From Rhizobium sp. Root483D2 (GTDB lineage: Bacteria; Pseudomonadota; Alphaproteobacteria; Rhizobiales; Rhizobiaceae), in assembly GCF_001426685.1 (NCBI RefSeq), contig NZ_LMFB01000005.1, positions 126,516 through 190,515 of the forward strand: a stretch of DNA of 64,000 nt, in the 5' to 3' direction. Below the pieces are notes generated by a model, which ran no database searches, was not told the DNA's origin, and saw nothing but the letters and a program-made list of their open reading frames with translations. This document shows, piece by piece, positions 45,922 through 54,518 of this stretch. Position 1 is the first letter of the stretch; every line of letters starts with the position of its first letter. Made by a program: the position numbers and the translations under genes.

Positions 45922-46285
45922 AAACGCCGGATCGCACCGCCTCGAGATAGGCCAGCACCTTGTCCGATTTGCCTTCGCTCACCAGATCATAAGCGGTCTT
46001 GCCCGCCCAGCCGGGGATCGGCTGATGCTTGAACCAGATGGTCGCGCGGTTGTCGTCCCCAGCCATTTCGCTGGCCATGGAAAGGATGCGCACGACATGG
46101 CTCAGCGCATGATCCACCTTGCGCGCGCCGGATTTCGCGTTCAACGTATTGCGGGCAACGCCGATCAGCTTGGCAAGCTCGGACAAGGTGACACCGAGCT
46201 GCTTGGAGACCCGCTCCGCCGACAGAAACGGCGATTGACCGTCACCAAACCGGCTTGCCGTCATATCAAAGCTCAAAGCTGTCAT
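45914..46285 (-). CDS. Xre/MbcA/ParS-type antitoxin
   Basis: This 123-residue protein has a helix-turn-helix like that of Xre (L-S-E-L-A-K-L-I-G-V-A-R-N-T-L-N-A) and a C-terminal DUF2384/MbcA-ParS toxin-binding domain ending W-F-K-H-Q-P-I-P-G-W-A-G-K-T-A-Y-D-L-V-S-E-G. It blocks the RES toxin and probably represses its own promoter. It is the first gene of the pair and overlaps the toxin start by 8 bases. A palindrome sits about 20 bases upstream. Confidence 0.87.
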   Translation of the reverse strand: MTALSFDMTASRFGDGQSPFLSAERVSKQLGVTLSELAKLIGVARNTLNAKSGARKVDHALSHVVRILSMASEMAGDDNRATIWFKHQPIPGWAGKTAYDLVSEGKSDKVLAYLEAVRSGVYA

Positions 46286-46300
46286 GACATCATCCTAACA

Positions 46301-46329
46301 CATATTGATAAGTCTGATATCAAAATATG
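46301..46329. promoter_or_regulatory. Operator palindrome of the RES-Xre module
   Basis: TTGATA (46305-46310) and TATCAA (46318-46323) form a perfect repeat with a 7-base spacer. It is extended by CATA at the left end and TATG at the right end. It lies between the antitoxin start and liuC. Confidence 0.5.
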
Positions 46330-46363
46330 CTCAAACCCTGCGCATTTCAAGCGCAAGGTTGGA

Positions 46364-47155
46364 TTAATCCGGCACGCGCCAAGAGGGCGTGCGCTTTTCC
46401 AGAAAAGCCGAAATCCCCTCCCGTGCCTCATCCGTCTCCCAGACATCGGCCAGGCGCACGATCGTCGCCGCGATGACCTCATCGGTGATCGGCATGCCCA
46501 GCGACCGCGCCAGCGCCTTGGATTGCCCAACGGCCCCCGGCGCAACCTGCAGATAGGGTGATATTTCCGCCTCCACCGCCGCATCGAGATCGTCCAGTGA
46601 CACCACGCGCGTCAGGAGCCCTGCCGCCTGCGCTGCCTGCGCATCCAAAATTCTTCCCGACATGAACAGCGGCCGCGCCTGCCCCTCGCCAATCCGCGCC
46701 ACCACATAGGGGCTGATCGTCGCCGGGATCAGCCCGAGCCGCGTTTCCGTCAGTCCGAACTTCGTGGTTTCGGCCGCAACCGCCACATCGGCGATACACA
46801 AAAGCCCGACGCCGCCGCCAAAGCTATTGCCCTGAACGCGGGCAATCACCGGCTTTGGCAGATCGTTCAGCGCCTTGAACATCAGCGCCAGCCGCCTAGC
46901 CTCCGCCATGCGCCCCGCCCGGTCCGCCTCGATCTGCGCCTTCATCCAGCCGAGATCGCCGCCGGCACAAAAGCTCACGCCATCGGCCGCTAGGACAACA
47001 GCGCGAACGGCTGTATCCGCCCCCAGCAACCGGGCAACCGTGGTCAATTCGCCGATCATCGTGCCGGACAGGGCATTGTGCTTGTCCGGCCGCGCCAAGG
47101 TCAGCGCCGCCACGCCCCTGCAGTCAACTGAAACGCGGATCGTCTCGTAGGTCAT
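46364..47155 (-). CDS. liuC: Enoyl-CoA hydratase, methylglutaconyl-CoA hydratase (LiuC)
   Basis: This 263-residue crotonase-fold protein has S-F-C-A-G-G-D-L-G-W near 60-70 for the oxyanion hole, G-N-S-F-G-G-G-V-G-L-L near 110, and E-T-R-L-G-L-I-P-A-T near 140 with a catalytic Glu. In leucine degradation LiuC hydrates 3-methylglutaconyl-CoA to HMG-CoA. The specific call comes from the operon: it overlaps the HMG-CoA lyase gene by 4 bases and is the last gene of the liu group. Other crotonases cannot be excluded by sequence alone. Confidence 0.85.
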   Translation of the reverse strand: MTYETIRVSVDCRGVAALTLARPDKHNALSGTMIGELTTVARLLGADTAVRAVVLAADGVSFCAGGDLGWMKAQIEADRAGRMAEARRLALMFKALNDLPKPVIARVQGNSFGGGVGLLCIADVAVAAETTKFGLTETRLGLIPATISPYVVARIGEGQARPLFMSGRILDAQAAQAAGLLTRVVSLDDLDAAVEAEISPYLQVAPGAVGQSKALARSLGMPITDEVIAATIVRLADVWETDEAREGISAFLEKRTPSWRVPD

Positions 47156-48027
47156 GCCGGACTCCTCAAGCCGCGCGCAAACATCGAGGCCGCCTCAAGC
47201 GCCTGCGCATCCAGGCCGGTCACAAAGCCGCGCGCCCTCACATAGGCGTCCACCTTCAGCGTATCCACGTTGCCCTTGGCACCCGGTGCATAGGGACAGC
47301 CGCCAAGACCGCCGGCCGAGGCATCGAACACCCGGATGCCGCGCTCCAGCGCCACGCCGATATTGTCGAGTGCCCGGCCGGATGTGTCGTGGAAATGCCC
47401 GGCAAGCCTTTCGGCGGGGATAGTGTCCAGCACCGCCGCCAGCATCCGGTCCACCGCTTCCGGCGTGCCCCGGCCAATCGTGTCGCCAAGGCTGATTTCG
47501 TGGCAGCCAAGCGCCAGCAACTGCCCTGCGACATCCGCAGCATTTGCGGGCGGGACAGCACCGTCATAGGGGCATTCCACCACACAACTGACATAGCCGC
47601 GCACCGCAATTCCGTGCGCGCGCGCAGCCTGCGCCACCGGGCGAAACCGCTCGATGCTTTCAGCGATCGAGCAATTGATATTGTGCCGCGAAAATCCTTC
47701 CGAGGCCGAGGCAAAGATCGCCACCTCGTCGGCGTCCGCTGCAAGAGCAGCCTCAAACCCTTTCATGTTCGGCGTCAAGACCGCGTAGCGCACCCCCGGC
47801 CGCCTGATGATCCCAGCCATCACTTCGGCAGCATCGGCCAGTTGCGGCACCCATTTCGGGCTGACGAAACTGGTCACCTCGATCCGCTCGAAACCACAAT
47901 CCGACAATCTGTCGACCAGCGCGATCTTGTCGCGCGTATCGATCAACGCCTTCTCGTTCTGCAGCCCGTCGCGGGGCGCCATCTCGACGATGGAGACCCG
48001 GTTGGTCCTGTTGCCGGTGGGAGACAT
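47152..48027 (-). CDS. liuE: Hydroxymethylglutaryl-CoA lyase
   Basis: This 291-residue TIM-barrel lyase has M-A-P-R-D-G-L-Q-N-E near residue 16 with the catalytic Arg and Asp. It also has S-F-V-S-P-K-W-V-P-Q-L-A-D near 52, H-F-H-D-T-S-G-R near 205 with metal His ligands, and G-G-L-G-G-C-P-Y-A-P-G-A-K-G-N near 240 with the conserved Cys. It splits HMG-CoA to acetyl-CoA and acetoacetate, the last step of leucine breakdown. Its GTG or ATG start meets the stop of liuD at 48027, and its stop overlaps liuC. Confidence 0.92.
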   Translation of the reverse strand: MSPTGNRTNRVSIVEMAPRDGLQNEKALIDTRDKIALVDRLSDCGFERIEVTSFVSPKWVPQLADAAEVMAGIIRRPGVRYAVLTPNMKGFEAALAADADEVAIFASASEGFSRHNINCSIAESIERFRPVAQAARAHGIAVRGYVSCVVECPYDGAVPPANAADVAGQLLALGCHEISLGDTIGRGTPEAVDRMLAAVLDTIPAERLAGHFHDTSGRALDNIGVALERGIRVFDASAGGLGGCPYAPGAKGNVDTLKVDAYVRARGFVTGLDAQALEAASMFARGLRSPA

Positions 48028-50015
48028 CAGGCCTCCTCGGGTTTCAGCATCAAGAGCACCGCACCCTCGGCCGTTTGATCCCCCTCGCCGACCAACAGGG
48101 TTTCGACAATCCCGTCGCGGCTTGCCGCAAGCGTCAGCTCCATCTTCATCGCTTCCATCACAATCAGCGCGTCGCCCTTCGCCACCGCATCACCCTGCCT
48201 GACGCGCACCAGCTTGATCAGTCCCGGCATCGGCGCCGTCAGGCGGTCGCTTCCGGCAGCAGTTTCGGCCTCGCCGTCCAGCGGATCGGGAATCTGAAAA
48301 TCATAGGCGCGGCCATCCACCAAAAGCGTAAAGCCCCTGGCGATCTCAAGCCGCTGCAACCGGCTCTGGCGGCCATCGGCCTCGACATGGCAACCGCCCT
48401 CGAACCGGCCGGAAATCCTTACCGGAATGACCCGGCTGCTGCTGTTGACGGCAAAGAGGTCGAGACCCCGCGCCGCCACCCGCAGCACATGCCGCTCGCC
48501 ATGATGATCCAGCGTCACCGTGCGCGTCGCCTGTCCCCAGATCTGCCAATGCCCGAGCGTGCGGAAGGGATCGCCGGCCGGCGGAACCTGCAGCGTGCCG
48601 AGCGACAGAACGGCCGCCAGCGCCAGCACCGTTTCGTCCGGCGCATCTGCCGCCGTCAGCGCCTCAACCTCCCGGTCGATCAGCCCGGTATCGGGATGTC
48701 CGGCAGCGAAATCGGCCTGGCGGCTGAGGCGCGCGAGAAAATCGAGATTGTTGGTGACGCCGCCGATATGGCTGTTTTCCAAGGCCGCCGTCAAACGCGC
48801 CAGTGCCGCCGCCCGCGTCGTGCCGTGCACGATCAGCTTGGCGATCATCGGGTCGTAGAAAGGGCTGATCCGGTCTCCGAGCCGCACCCCGGCATCGATC
48901 CGCACGCCCTCTTCCGGAAAACGGATATCCGACAGCGTGCCGGTCGATGGCAGAAAACCCCGCGCCGGATCCTCGGCATAGACGCGCGCCTCGAAGGCCC
49001 AGCCGTCGATCGACAGTTCCGATTGCTTCAACGGCAGCGGCTCACCATTGGCCACCCGCAACTGCCATTCGACGAGGTCGATGCCGGTGATCGCTTCCGT
49101 CACCGGATGCTCGACCTGCAGCCGCGTGTTCATTTCCATGAAGAAAAACCGGTCGGGCCAGAGCCCGTCGGAAACATCGGCGATGAATTCCACCGTGCCG
49201 GCGCCGCAATAATCGATGGCGCGGGCTGCCCGCACCGCCGCCTCGCCCATCGCCCGGCGCATTTCCGCCGTCATGCCCGGCGCCGGTGCTTCCTCGATCA
49301 CTTTTTGATGGCGCCGTTGCAACGAGCAGTCCCGCTCGAACAGGTGCACGGCATTGCCATGCCGGTCGCCGAACACCTGGATTTCGATATGGCGCGGCTT
49401 CATCAGGTATTTTTCTATCAGCACCGCACCGTCGCCGAACGCCGCCTGCGCCTCCCGCCGCGCCGCATCCAGCGATGCAGAGAAATCCTCGGCACGATCG
49501 ACCCGGCGCATCCCCTTGCCGCCGCCGCCGGCCCGCGCCTTGATCAACACCGGAAAGCCGATGATCCCGGCCTCTCCGGCCAGAAAATCGCCATCCTGAT
49601 TTTCGCCGTGATAGCCGGGAACCACCGGCACGCCGGATTGCTCCATCAGCGCTTTTGCCGCGTCCTTCAGGCCCATTGCCCGGATGGCAGCGGCCGAAGG
49701 CCCGATAAAGGCCATGCCGGCCGCTTCGACCGCCTCTGCGAAATCCGCATTCTCCGACAGAAACCCGTAGCCGGGATGGATCGCCTGCGCGCCCGAACGC
49801 TGCGCCGCCGCGATGATGCGCCCGGCGTTCAGATAGCTTTCGCTGGCCGCCGCAGCCCCGATGCGAAAGGCCTCGTCCGCTAGTTCCACATGCAGCGCGC
49901 CGGCATCCGCATCGGAAAACACTGCGACGGTGCGAATGCCGAGCCGCCGCGCCGTGCGGATGATCCGGCAGGCGATTTCACCGCGATTGGCAACCAGTAT
50001 CTTCGAAAACATCAT
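48027..50015 (-). CDS. liuD: Methylcrotonyl-CoA carboxylase, biotin-containing alpha subunit
   Basis: This 662-residue biotin-dependent carboxylase subunit starts MMFSKILVANRGEIACRIIR. The biotin carboxylase part has A-R-A-G-G-G-G-K-G-M-R near 160 (ATP-grasp loop) and M-E-M-N-T-R-L-Q-V-E-H-P-V-T-E near 295. The C-terminal biotin carrier has V-M-E-A-M-K-M-E-L near 620, with the biotinylated Lys. The beta subunit gene lies upstream, and the group makes 3-methylglutaconyl-CoA from 3-methylcrotonyl-CoA. The frame reads back to 50084, but that part overlaps ridA. ATG at 50015 or 50012 fits the spacing after the ridA stop. Confidence 0.92.
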   Translation of the reverse strand: MMFSKILVANRGEIACRIIRTARRLGIRTVAVFSDADAGALHVELADEAFRIGAAAASESYLNAGRIIAAAQRSGAQAIHPGYGFLSENADFAEAVEAAGMAFIGPSAAAIRAMGLKDAAKALMEQSGVPVVPGYHGENQDGDFLAGEAGIIGFPVLIKARAGGGGKGMRRVDRAEDFSASLDAARREAQAAFGDGAVLIEKYLMKPRHIEIQVFGDRHGNAVHLFERDCSLQRRHQKVIEEAPAPGMTAEMRRAMGEAAVRAARAIDYCGAGTVEFIADVSDGLWPDRFFFMEMNTRLQVEHPVTEAITGIDLVEWQLRVANGEPLPLKQSELSIDGWAFEARVYAEDPARGFLPSTGTLSDIRFPEEGVRIDAGVRLGDRISPFYDPMIAKLIVHGTTRAAALARLTAALENSHIGGVTNNLDFLARLSRQADFAAGHPDTGLIDREVEALTAADAPDETVLALAAVLSLGTLQVPPAGDPFRTLGHWQIWGQATRTVTLDHHGERHVLRVAARGLDLFAVNSSSRVIPVRISGRFEGGCHVEADGRQSRLQRLEIARGFTLLVDGRAYDFQIPDPLDGEAETAAGSDRLTAPMPGLIKLVRVRQGDAVAKGDALIVMEAMKMELTLAASRDGIVETLLVGEGDQTAEGAVLLMLKPEEA

Positions 50016-50025
50016 TCTATCCCGG

Positions 50026-50409
50026 TTATTGCGCGGCGACGACTTCAACCTCGAGCAGCCAGCTTTCATCAAATATCCCGGCAATGATCACCGTCATCGC
50101 CGGTGCCAGGGCGCCCAGATATTCGGCCCGGATTTCCCGGTTGGCCATCGTATGGTGCCGGTCGGACAGATACATCGTGACCTTGACGATATCGGCCTTG
50201 CTCATCCCGGCCGCCTTCAGCTGCGCATCGACATTCAACCAGACCTGCCGCGCCTGCGCCTCAAAACCGGTTGGCAGCACATCGTCGCTATCGGCCGGGA
50301 TCTGGCCGCTGACGAACAGGACCCGGCTAAAGTCCTCGATCCGCACCGCCTGCGCATAACCGCCGCGCGGCTGAGGGGCGTTTTTCGCGTTGAAAGCATC
50401 GCGTTTCAT
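50026..50409 (-). CDS. RidA-family enamine/imine deaminase
   Basis: This 127-residue protein (MKRDAFNAKNAPQPRGGYAQ) belongs to the YjgF/YER057c/RidA family. It has G-Y-A-Q-A-V near 17, L-F-V-S-G-Q-I-P near 31, W-L-N-V-D-A-Q-L-K-A-A-G near 57, and a Glu near 118 in the last strand. The family arginine near 105 is not obvious (T-V-I-I-A-G-I), so it may be a RidA-like subgroup without the standard deaminase site. It sits between liuB and liuD, 11 bases after the first and 10 before the second, so it is part of the leucine operon. RidA proteins normally destroy 2-aminoacrylate from PLP enzymes. Its role here is not clear. Confidence 0.8.
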   Translation of the reverse strand: MKRDAFNAKNAPQPRGGYAQAVRIEDFSRVLFVSGQIPADSDDVLPTGFEAQARQVWLNVDAQLKAAGMSKADIVKVTMYLSDRHHTMANREIRAEYLGALAPAMTVIIAGIFDESWLLEVEVVAAQ

Positions 50410-50420
50410 GGTCTTTCTCC

Positions 50421-52028
50421 TCACATCCTGAACAGGCCGAACCTTGTGTCGCCGATCGGTGCATTGAGCGCGGCGGATAAGGACAGCGCCAGCACGTCCC
50501 GGCTCTTGCGCGGATCGATGATACCGTCGTCCCATAGCCGCGCCGAGGCATAAAGCGGGTGGCTCTGCGTTTCGAACAGGTTCAGCACCGGCTGCTTGAA
50601 CTGGGCCTCGTCCTCCTCACTCCAGGGCGTCCCCGCCCGCTTCAGCGCGTCGCCGCGCACCGTCGCCAAAACCCCTGCCGCCTGCTCGCCGCCCATCACA
50701 GAGATCCGGCTGTTGGGCCAGGTCCATAGGAAGCGCGGCGAAAACGCGCGGCCGCCCATGCCGTAATTGCCCGCCCCGAACGAGCCCCCGACCAGCATGG
50801 TGATCTTCGGCACCTTGGTCGTCGCCACTGCCGTCACCAGCTTGGCGCCGTGCTTGGCAATGCCTTCGGTCTCGTATTTCCGCCCAACCATGAAGCCGGT
50901 GATATTCTGCAGGAAAACCAGCGGAATCTTGCGCTGCGAGCAGAGCTCGACGAAGTGCGTGCCCTTCAGCGCCGACTCCGAAAACAGCACGCCATTATTG
51001 GCGATGATCCCGACGGGAATTCCGTGGATATGCGCAAAGCCGCAGACCAGCGTTGTGCCATAGCGTGCCTTGAACTCGTCCAGCCGCGAACCATCGACGA
51101 TCCGGGCGATCACCTCGCGAATGTCATAGGGCGTGCGCAGATCCAGCGGCACGACACCGGCGATGTCGTCGGGATTGTAGGCCGGCTCTTCCGGCGCCTG
51201 CCGCTCGATGGTGGGTATGGACATCCGGTTGAGGTTGGCAACCGCGCGGCGCGCCAGCGCCAGCGCATGTGCATCGTCGCGCGCTAGGTGATCGGCAACG
51301 CCGGAAAGCCGCGTGTGCACATCGCCGCCGCCGAGATCCTCAGAGGACACGACTTCACCGGTCGCCGCCCGCACCAGCGGCGGCCCGGCGAGGAAGATCG
51401 TGCCCTGCCCCTCCACGATGATCGCCTCGTCCGACATGGCCGGGACATAGGCGCCCCCCGCCGTGCACGAGCCCATGACCACGGCGATCTGCGGGATGCC
51501 GGCCGCCGACATATTGGCCTGATTGTAGAAGATGCGGCCGAAATGATCGCGGTCGGGAAAGACCTCGTCCTGGTTCGGCAGGTTGGCGCCGCCGGAATCG
51601 ACCAGATAGATGCAGGGCAGGTTGTTCTCGGCCGCGATCTCCTGCGCCCGCAAATGCTTCTTCACCGTCATCGGGTAATAGGTGCCGCCTTTGACCGTCG
51701 CATCGTTGCAGACGATCATGCAATCGCGGTCGGATACCCGGCCGATGCCCGTCACCAGCCCCGCCCCCGGCGCCTCGCCCTGGTAAAGCCCATGCGCCGC
51801 CGTCATCCCGACTTCGAGAAACGGCGTCGCCGGATCGATCAGCTGCGCCACCCGCTCGCGCGGCAGCATCTTGCCGCGGCTGACATGACGCTCGCGCGCC
51901 ACCTCGCCACCCCCACCCACGGCCACCGCCGCCGCGTCCTCGACAACACGCATCGCCTGCGCCATCGCCGCGCTATTGGCGCGGAAAGCTTCCGAAGAGG
52001 ACGAGATTTGCGAACGGATCACAGCCAT
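50421..52028 (-). CDS. liuB: Methylcrotonyl-CoA carboxylase, carboxyltransferase beta subunit
   Basis: This 535-residue carboxyltransferase has the crotonase-like N and C halves. [10 protein letters not shown] is near 75, [11 protein letters not shown] near 143, [13 protein letters not shown] near 187 and [11 protein letters not shown] near 368. [17 protein letters not shown] near 400 is near identical to known MccB/LiuB. It transfers carboxyl from biotin on LiuD to methylcrotonyl-CoA. It starts 8 bases after the stop of a PIN-domain toxin, so translation may be influenced by the toxin message. Confidence 0.93.
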   Translation of the reverse strand: MAVIRSQISSSSEAFRANSAAMAQAMRVVEDAAAVAVGGGGEVARERHVSRGKMLPRERVAQLIDPATPFLEVGMTAAHGLYQGEAPGAGLVTGIGRVSDRDCMIVCNDATVKGGTYYPMTVKKHLRAQEIAAENNLPCIYLVDSGGANLPNQDEVFPDRDHFGRIFYNQANMSAAGIPQIAVVMGSCTAGGAYVPAMSDEAIIVEGQGTIFLAGPPLVRAATGEVVSSEDLGGGDVHTRLSGVADHLARDDAHALALARRAVANLNRMSIPTIERQAPEEPAYNPDDIAGVVPLDLRTPYDIREVIARIVDGSRLDEFKARYGTTLVCGFAHIHGIPVGIIANNGVLFSESALKGTHFVELCSQRKIPLVFLQNITGFMVGRKYETEGIAKHGAKLVTAVATTKVPKITMLVGGSFGAGNYGMGGRAFSPRFLWTWPNSRISVMGGEQAAGVLATVRGDALKRAGTPWSEEDEAQFKQPVLNLFETQSHPLYASARLWDDGIIDPRKSRDVLALSLSAALNAPIGDTRFGLFRM

Positions 52029-52036
52029 GAATGTCC

Positions 52037-52420
52037 CTACCGGATAAGTTTCACGTCGCAGGCCAGATCGAGTTCCGACCAGACCCTATCGGTGGTAATG
52101 GCGGCGCTGCCATCGGCAGCAGCCAGCCCTATGCAGGCGCGGTCGGCAAAGGAAAGCCGTCTCGCGCGCGTATCCTTGCGCAGAACTGCGGCTTTTTCGG
52201 CTGAGGCGGTATCGAATGGCACGACCTCAAGCCGCAGCGCGCCCAGCCAAATGAACGCCTCCTCCGGCCCGAGACCCTTGTCGATCAGCTTTGCGCCGGC
52301 TTCCGAATAGTTGACCGCCGAAATGCGCGCACCGGCCAGATGGATCATCGCCTGCTCTGCGCCCGGCTCATTGAAAGCCATGGCGAGAACCGCAGACGCA
52401 TCAAACACAGCGCCGCTCAT
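52037..52420 (-). CDS. VapC-like PIN-domain toxin inside the liu operon
   Basis: This 127-residue PIN-domain protein keeps the acidic residues: D7 in [10 protein letters not shown], Glu in N-Y-S-E-A-G-A near 39, and Asp in [10 protein letters not shown] near 93, followed by a T-T-D near 109. It should be a ribonuclease. Its start overlaps the stop of the upstream antitoxin gene by 4 bases, and its stop lies 8 bases before liuB. The antitoxin-first order is usual for VapBC. Its position inside a leucine-catabolic operon is unusual. Confidence 0.85.
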   Translation of the reverse strand: MSGAVFDASAVLAMAFNEPGAEQAMIHLAGARISAVNYSEAGAKLIDKGLGPEEAFIWLGALRLEVVPFDTASAEKAAVLRKDTRARRLSFADRACIGLAAADGSAAITTDRVWSELDLACDVKLIR

Positions 52421-52908
52421 TGCGCCTCCGCTTCCTGGCGCCGTTCGGCGATCAGTTCGTCGGACACAAGCGCACCGGCAGGCACCAGCCCCAGCGTTCG
52501 GCGCTGCAGCTGGCGCACCGCAACCATCGGCGATATCACCCGCAACTCGCCGTCCACGACACTCAACGTCACCCGTCCATCCTCGTCGAGCAGCATGGCC
52601 CGGCGCACGTCGTGCGGCAGCGCGATCGTTCCGTCCGGTGCCACCGACAGAAAGCGGAAGTCGATATTTCCGGGCGAAACCGATGCTGCCTCACGCGGCA
52701 TCGCCTGTTCCTGCCGTGCAAGATACTCCTTTTTCCAATGGGAATATTGCGTAAACCCGGTGCCCTGGTTGCCGCCTTCGGCGATGTAGATATCCGCAAC
52801 CTCTCGGCCGCTCGGCGGCGTGCCGTTCTTGGCAAGAAGCTCATCGCAAATCTGCCAGATGCGCGCTTTTTCCGAACCCGGCCGAACCGACAAATGCAAC
52901 ATATTCAT
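52417..52908 (-). CDS. Antitoxin with KfrA-like N-terminus and AbrB/SpoVT C-terminal domain
   Basis: This 163-residue protein starts at 52908 (MNMLHLSVRPGSEKARIWQI), where GGAGA lies 5 bases ahead. An ATG at 52920 is also possible. Residues about 15-65 (IWQICDELLAKNGTPPSGRE, then VADIYIAEGG) resemble the N-terminal winged-helix of KfrA-type DNA-binding proteins. Residues about 84-127 (APDGTIALPHDVRRAMLLDE, then VTLSVVDGELRVIS) are an AbrB/MazE/SpoVT-like swapped-hairpin domain as in many VapB antitoxins. The last 35 residues (GLVPAGALVSDELIAERRQE) probably hold the toxin. Having two DNA-binding types in one antitoxin is uncommon. A perfect palindrome lies just upstream. Confidence 0.7.
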   Translation of the reverse strand: MNMLHLSVRPGSEKARIWQICDELLAKNGTPPSGREVADIYIAEGGNQGTGFTQYSHWKKEYLARQEQAMPREAASVSPGNIDFRFLSVAPDGTIALPHDVRRAMLLDEDGRVTLSVVDGELRVISPMVAVRQLQRRTLGLVPAGALVSDELIAERRQEAEAQ

Positions 52909-52938
52909 CGAAATCTCCATTTAACAACATACAAATCG

Positions 52939-52961
52939 TACATTATGTTAAACGTAATGTA
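52939..52961. promoter_or_regulatory. Operator palindrome ahead of the liu-embedded toxin-antitoxin pair
   Basis: TACATTA (52939-52945) and TAATGTA (52955-52961) form a perfect repeat with a 9-base spacer, in an AT-rich gap between the liuA stop and the antitoxin start. An internal promoter is likely here, controlled by the antitoxin. Confidence 0.6.
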
Positions 52962-52978
52962 AAACGATAAACACATCT

Positions 52979-54142
52979 CTATGCCGTCTCATTGAAAAGC
53001 TCCCGCCCGATCAACATGCGCCGGATTTCCGATGTTCCGGCGCCGATCTCGTAAAGCTTGGCATCCCTCAGCAGCCGGCCGGCCGGATAGTCGTTGGTGT
53101 AACCATTACCCCCCAGCACCTGGATGGTTTCGAGCGCCAAGGCCGTTGCCCGCTCCGCCGCATAGAGAATGCAACCGGCCGCATCCTTGCGCGTGGTTTC
53201 GCCGCGATCGCAGGCTGCGGCCACGGCATAGACATAGGCGCGCGCCGCATTCAGCGTCACATACATGTCGGCGATCTTGCCCTGCATCAGCTGGAATTCG
53301 CCGATCGGCTGGCCGAACTGTTTTCGCTCGTGCAGATAGGGAACCGCGACATCCAGGCAGGCTGCCATGATCCCGAGCGGCCCGGCCGACAGGACCACGC
53401 GCTCGTAGTCGAGACCCGACATCAGGATGCGCACGCCGCCGCCCACGCTTCCCAGCACATTCTCCTCCGGCACTTCGCAATCGCTGAAGATAAGTTCGCA
53501 GGTATTGGAGCCGCGCATGCCGAGCTTGTCGAGTTTCGGGCCGGTCGAAAATCCGGCAAATCCCTTTTCGACCAGAAACGCGGTAATGCCGCGCGGCCCG
53601 GCCTCGGGATCGGTCTTGGCGTAGACGACCAGGACATCGGCGTCCGGACCGTTGGTGATCCACATCTTGTTGCCGTTGAGCACATAGCGATCACCGCGCC
53701 GCTCAGCCCGCAGCTTCATCGACACGACATCCGACCCCGCTCCGGGCTCCGACATGGCGAGCGCACCGACATGAGCACCGGAGATCAGTTTGGGAAGATA
53801 TTTGGCCTTTTGGGCCTCCGAGCCGTTGCGGTTGATCTGGTTGACGCAGAGATTGGAATGGGCGCCGTAGCTCAGCGCCACCGAGGCCGAGGCCCGGCTG
53901 ATCTCCTCCATCACAACGCAATGGGCAAGATAGCCAAGGCCGATGCCACCATAGTCCTCGCCGGCCGTGATCCCGAGCAGGCCGAGTTCGCCCAGTTCCT
54001 GCCAGAGCGGCATCGGAAAGCTGTTGCTGCGGTCGATGTCGGCCGCCTGCGGCGCAATCCGTTCGCTCGCAAAGCGCCGCACGGTCTCGCGCAAAGCGTC
54101 GAGGTCGTCGCCCAAGGCAAAATTCAAGCCGCCGGAATACAT
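52979..54142 (-). CDS. liuA: Isovaleryl-CoA dehydrogenase
   Basis: This 387-residue acyl-CoA dehydrogenase starts [20 protein letters not shown], with GGAGG ahead. It has [10 protein letters not shown] near 128-137, K-M-W-I-T-N-G near 155, the isovaleryl-type catalytic Glu in S-G-L-D-Y-E-R-V near 245, and Q-V-L-G-G-N-G-Y-T near 350. It oxidises isovaleryl-CoA to 3-methylcrotonyl-CoA and passes electrons to electron transfer flavoprotein. It is the first gene of the liu operon. The frame is open upstream to 54544 but there it has no recognisable sequence and no ribosome site. Confidence 0.93.
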   Translation of the reverse strand: MYSGGLNFALGDDLDALRETVRRFASERIAPQAADIDRSNSFPMPLWQELGELGLLGITAGEDYGGIGLGYLAHCVVMEEISRASASVALSYGAHSNLCVNQINRNGSEAQKAKYLPKLISGAHVGALAMSEPGAGSDVVSMKLRAERRGDRYVLNGNKMWITNGPDADVLVVYAKTDPEAGPRGITAFLVEKGFAGFSTGPKLDKLGMRGSNTCELIFSDCEVPEENVLGSVGGGVRILMSGLDYERVVLSAGPLGIMAACLDVAVPYLHERKQFGQPIGEFQLMQGKIADMYVTLNAARAYVYAVAAACDRGETTRKDAAGCILYAAERATALALETIQVLGGNGYTNDYPAGRLLRDAKLYEIGAGTSEIRRMLIGRELFNETA

Positions 54143-54518
54143 CGGGCCTCCTCCCTGTCGGATCGCTGCCGCAACGAAAGAAGAGAACGATATTCCACTC
54201 AGCCTCGAAACCGGCCAGGGATATCTGCGCTCCTCCCGCTGCAGCCGCCGCTGCAAGACGGCGGGGCAGCGGACTCCTCTCCGCCGCACCCACCGGTTTT
54301 TCGAGACTAACACAGCCTCAAAACAATTTCCGAACCAAGACAGGCGCTTGCGCGCATGATTTGTAAAAAATCGCCCGGTCAAACCGCTTGATCGAGGCGG
54401 ACACGCCGAGGTCAGTAAGCGATAAACAGTGACCCTCGCCGCCCATGATCGCAATTGCCCTTGCGCAAAATGCCTGCAATCGCCAAGACGAGAAGGAATA
54501 ATCGGCAACGGGCGGATC
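54143..54518. other. Divergent promoter region of liuA and the flavoprotein
   Basis: These roughly 375 bases should hold both promoters. I see no clear LiuR-type palindrome and no gene. Confidence 0.5.

Noticed and set aside
48075..49883. A 602-codon plus-strand open frame
   Set aside because: Antisense to liuD, with the same shadow composition.
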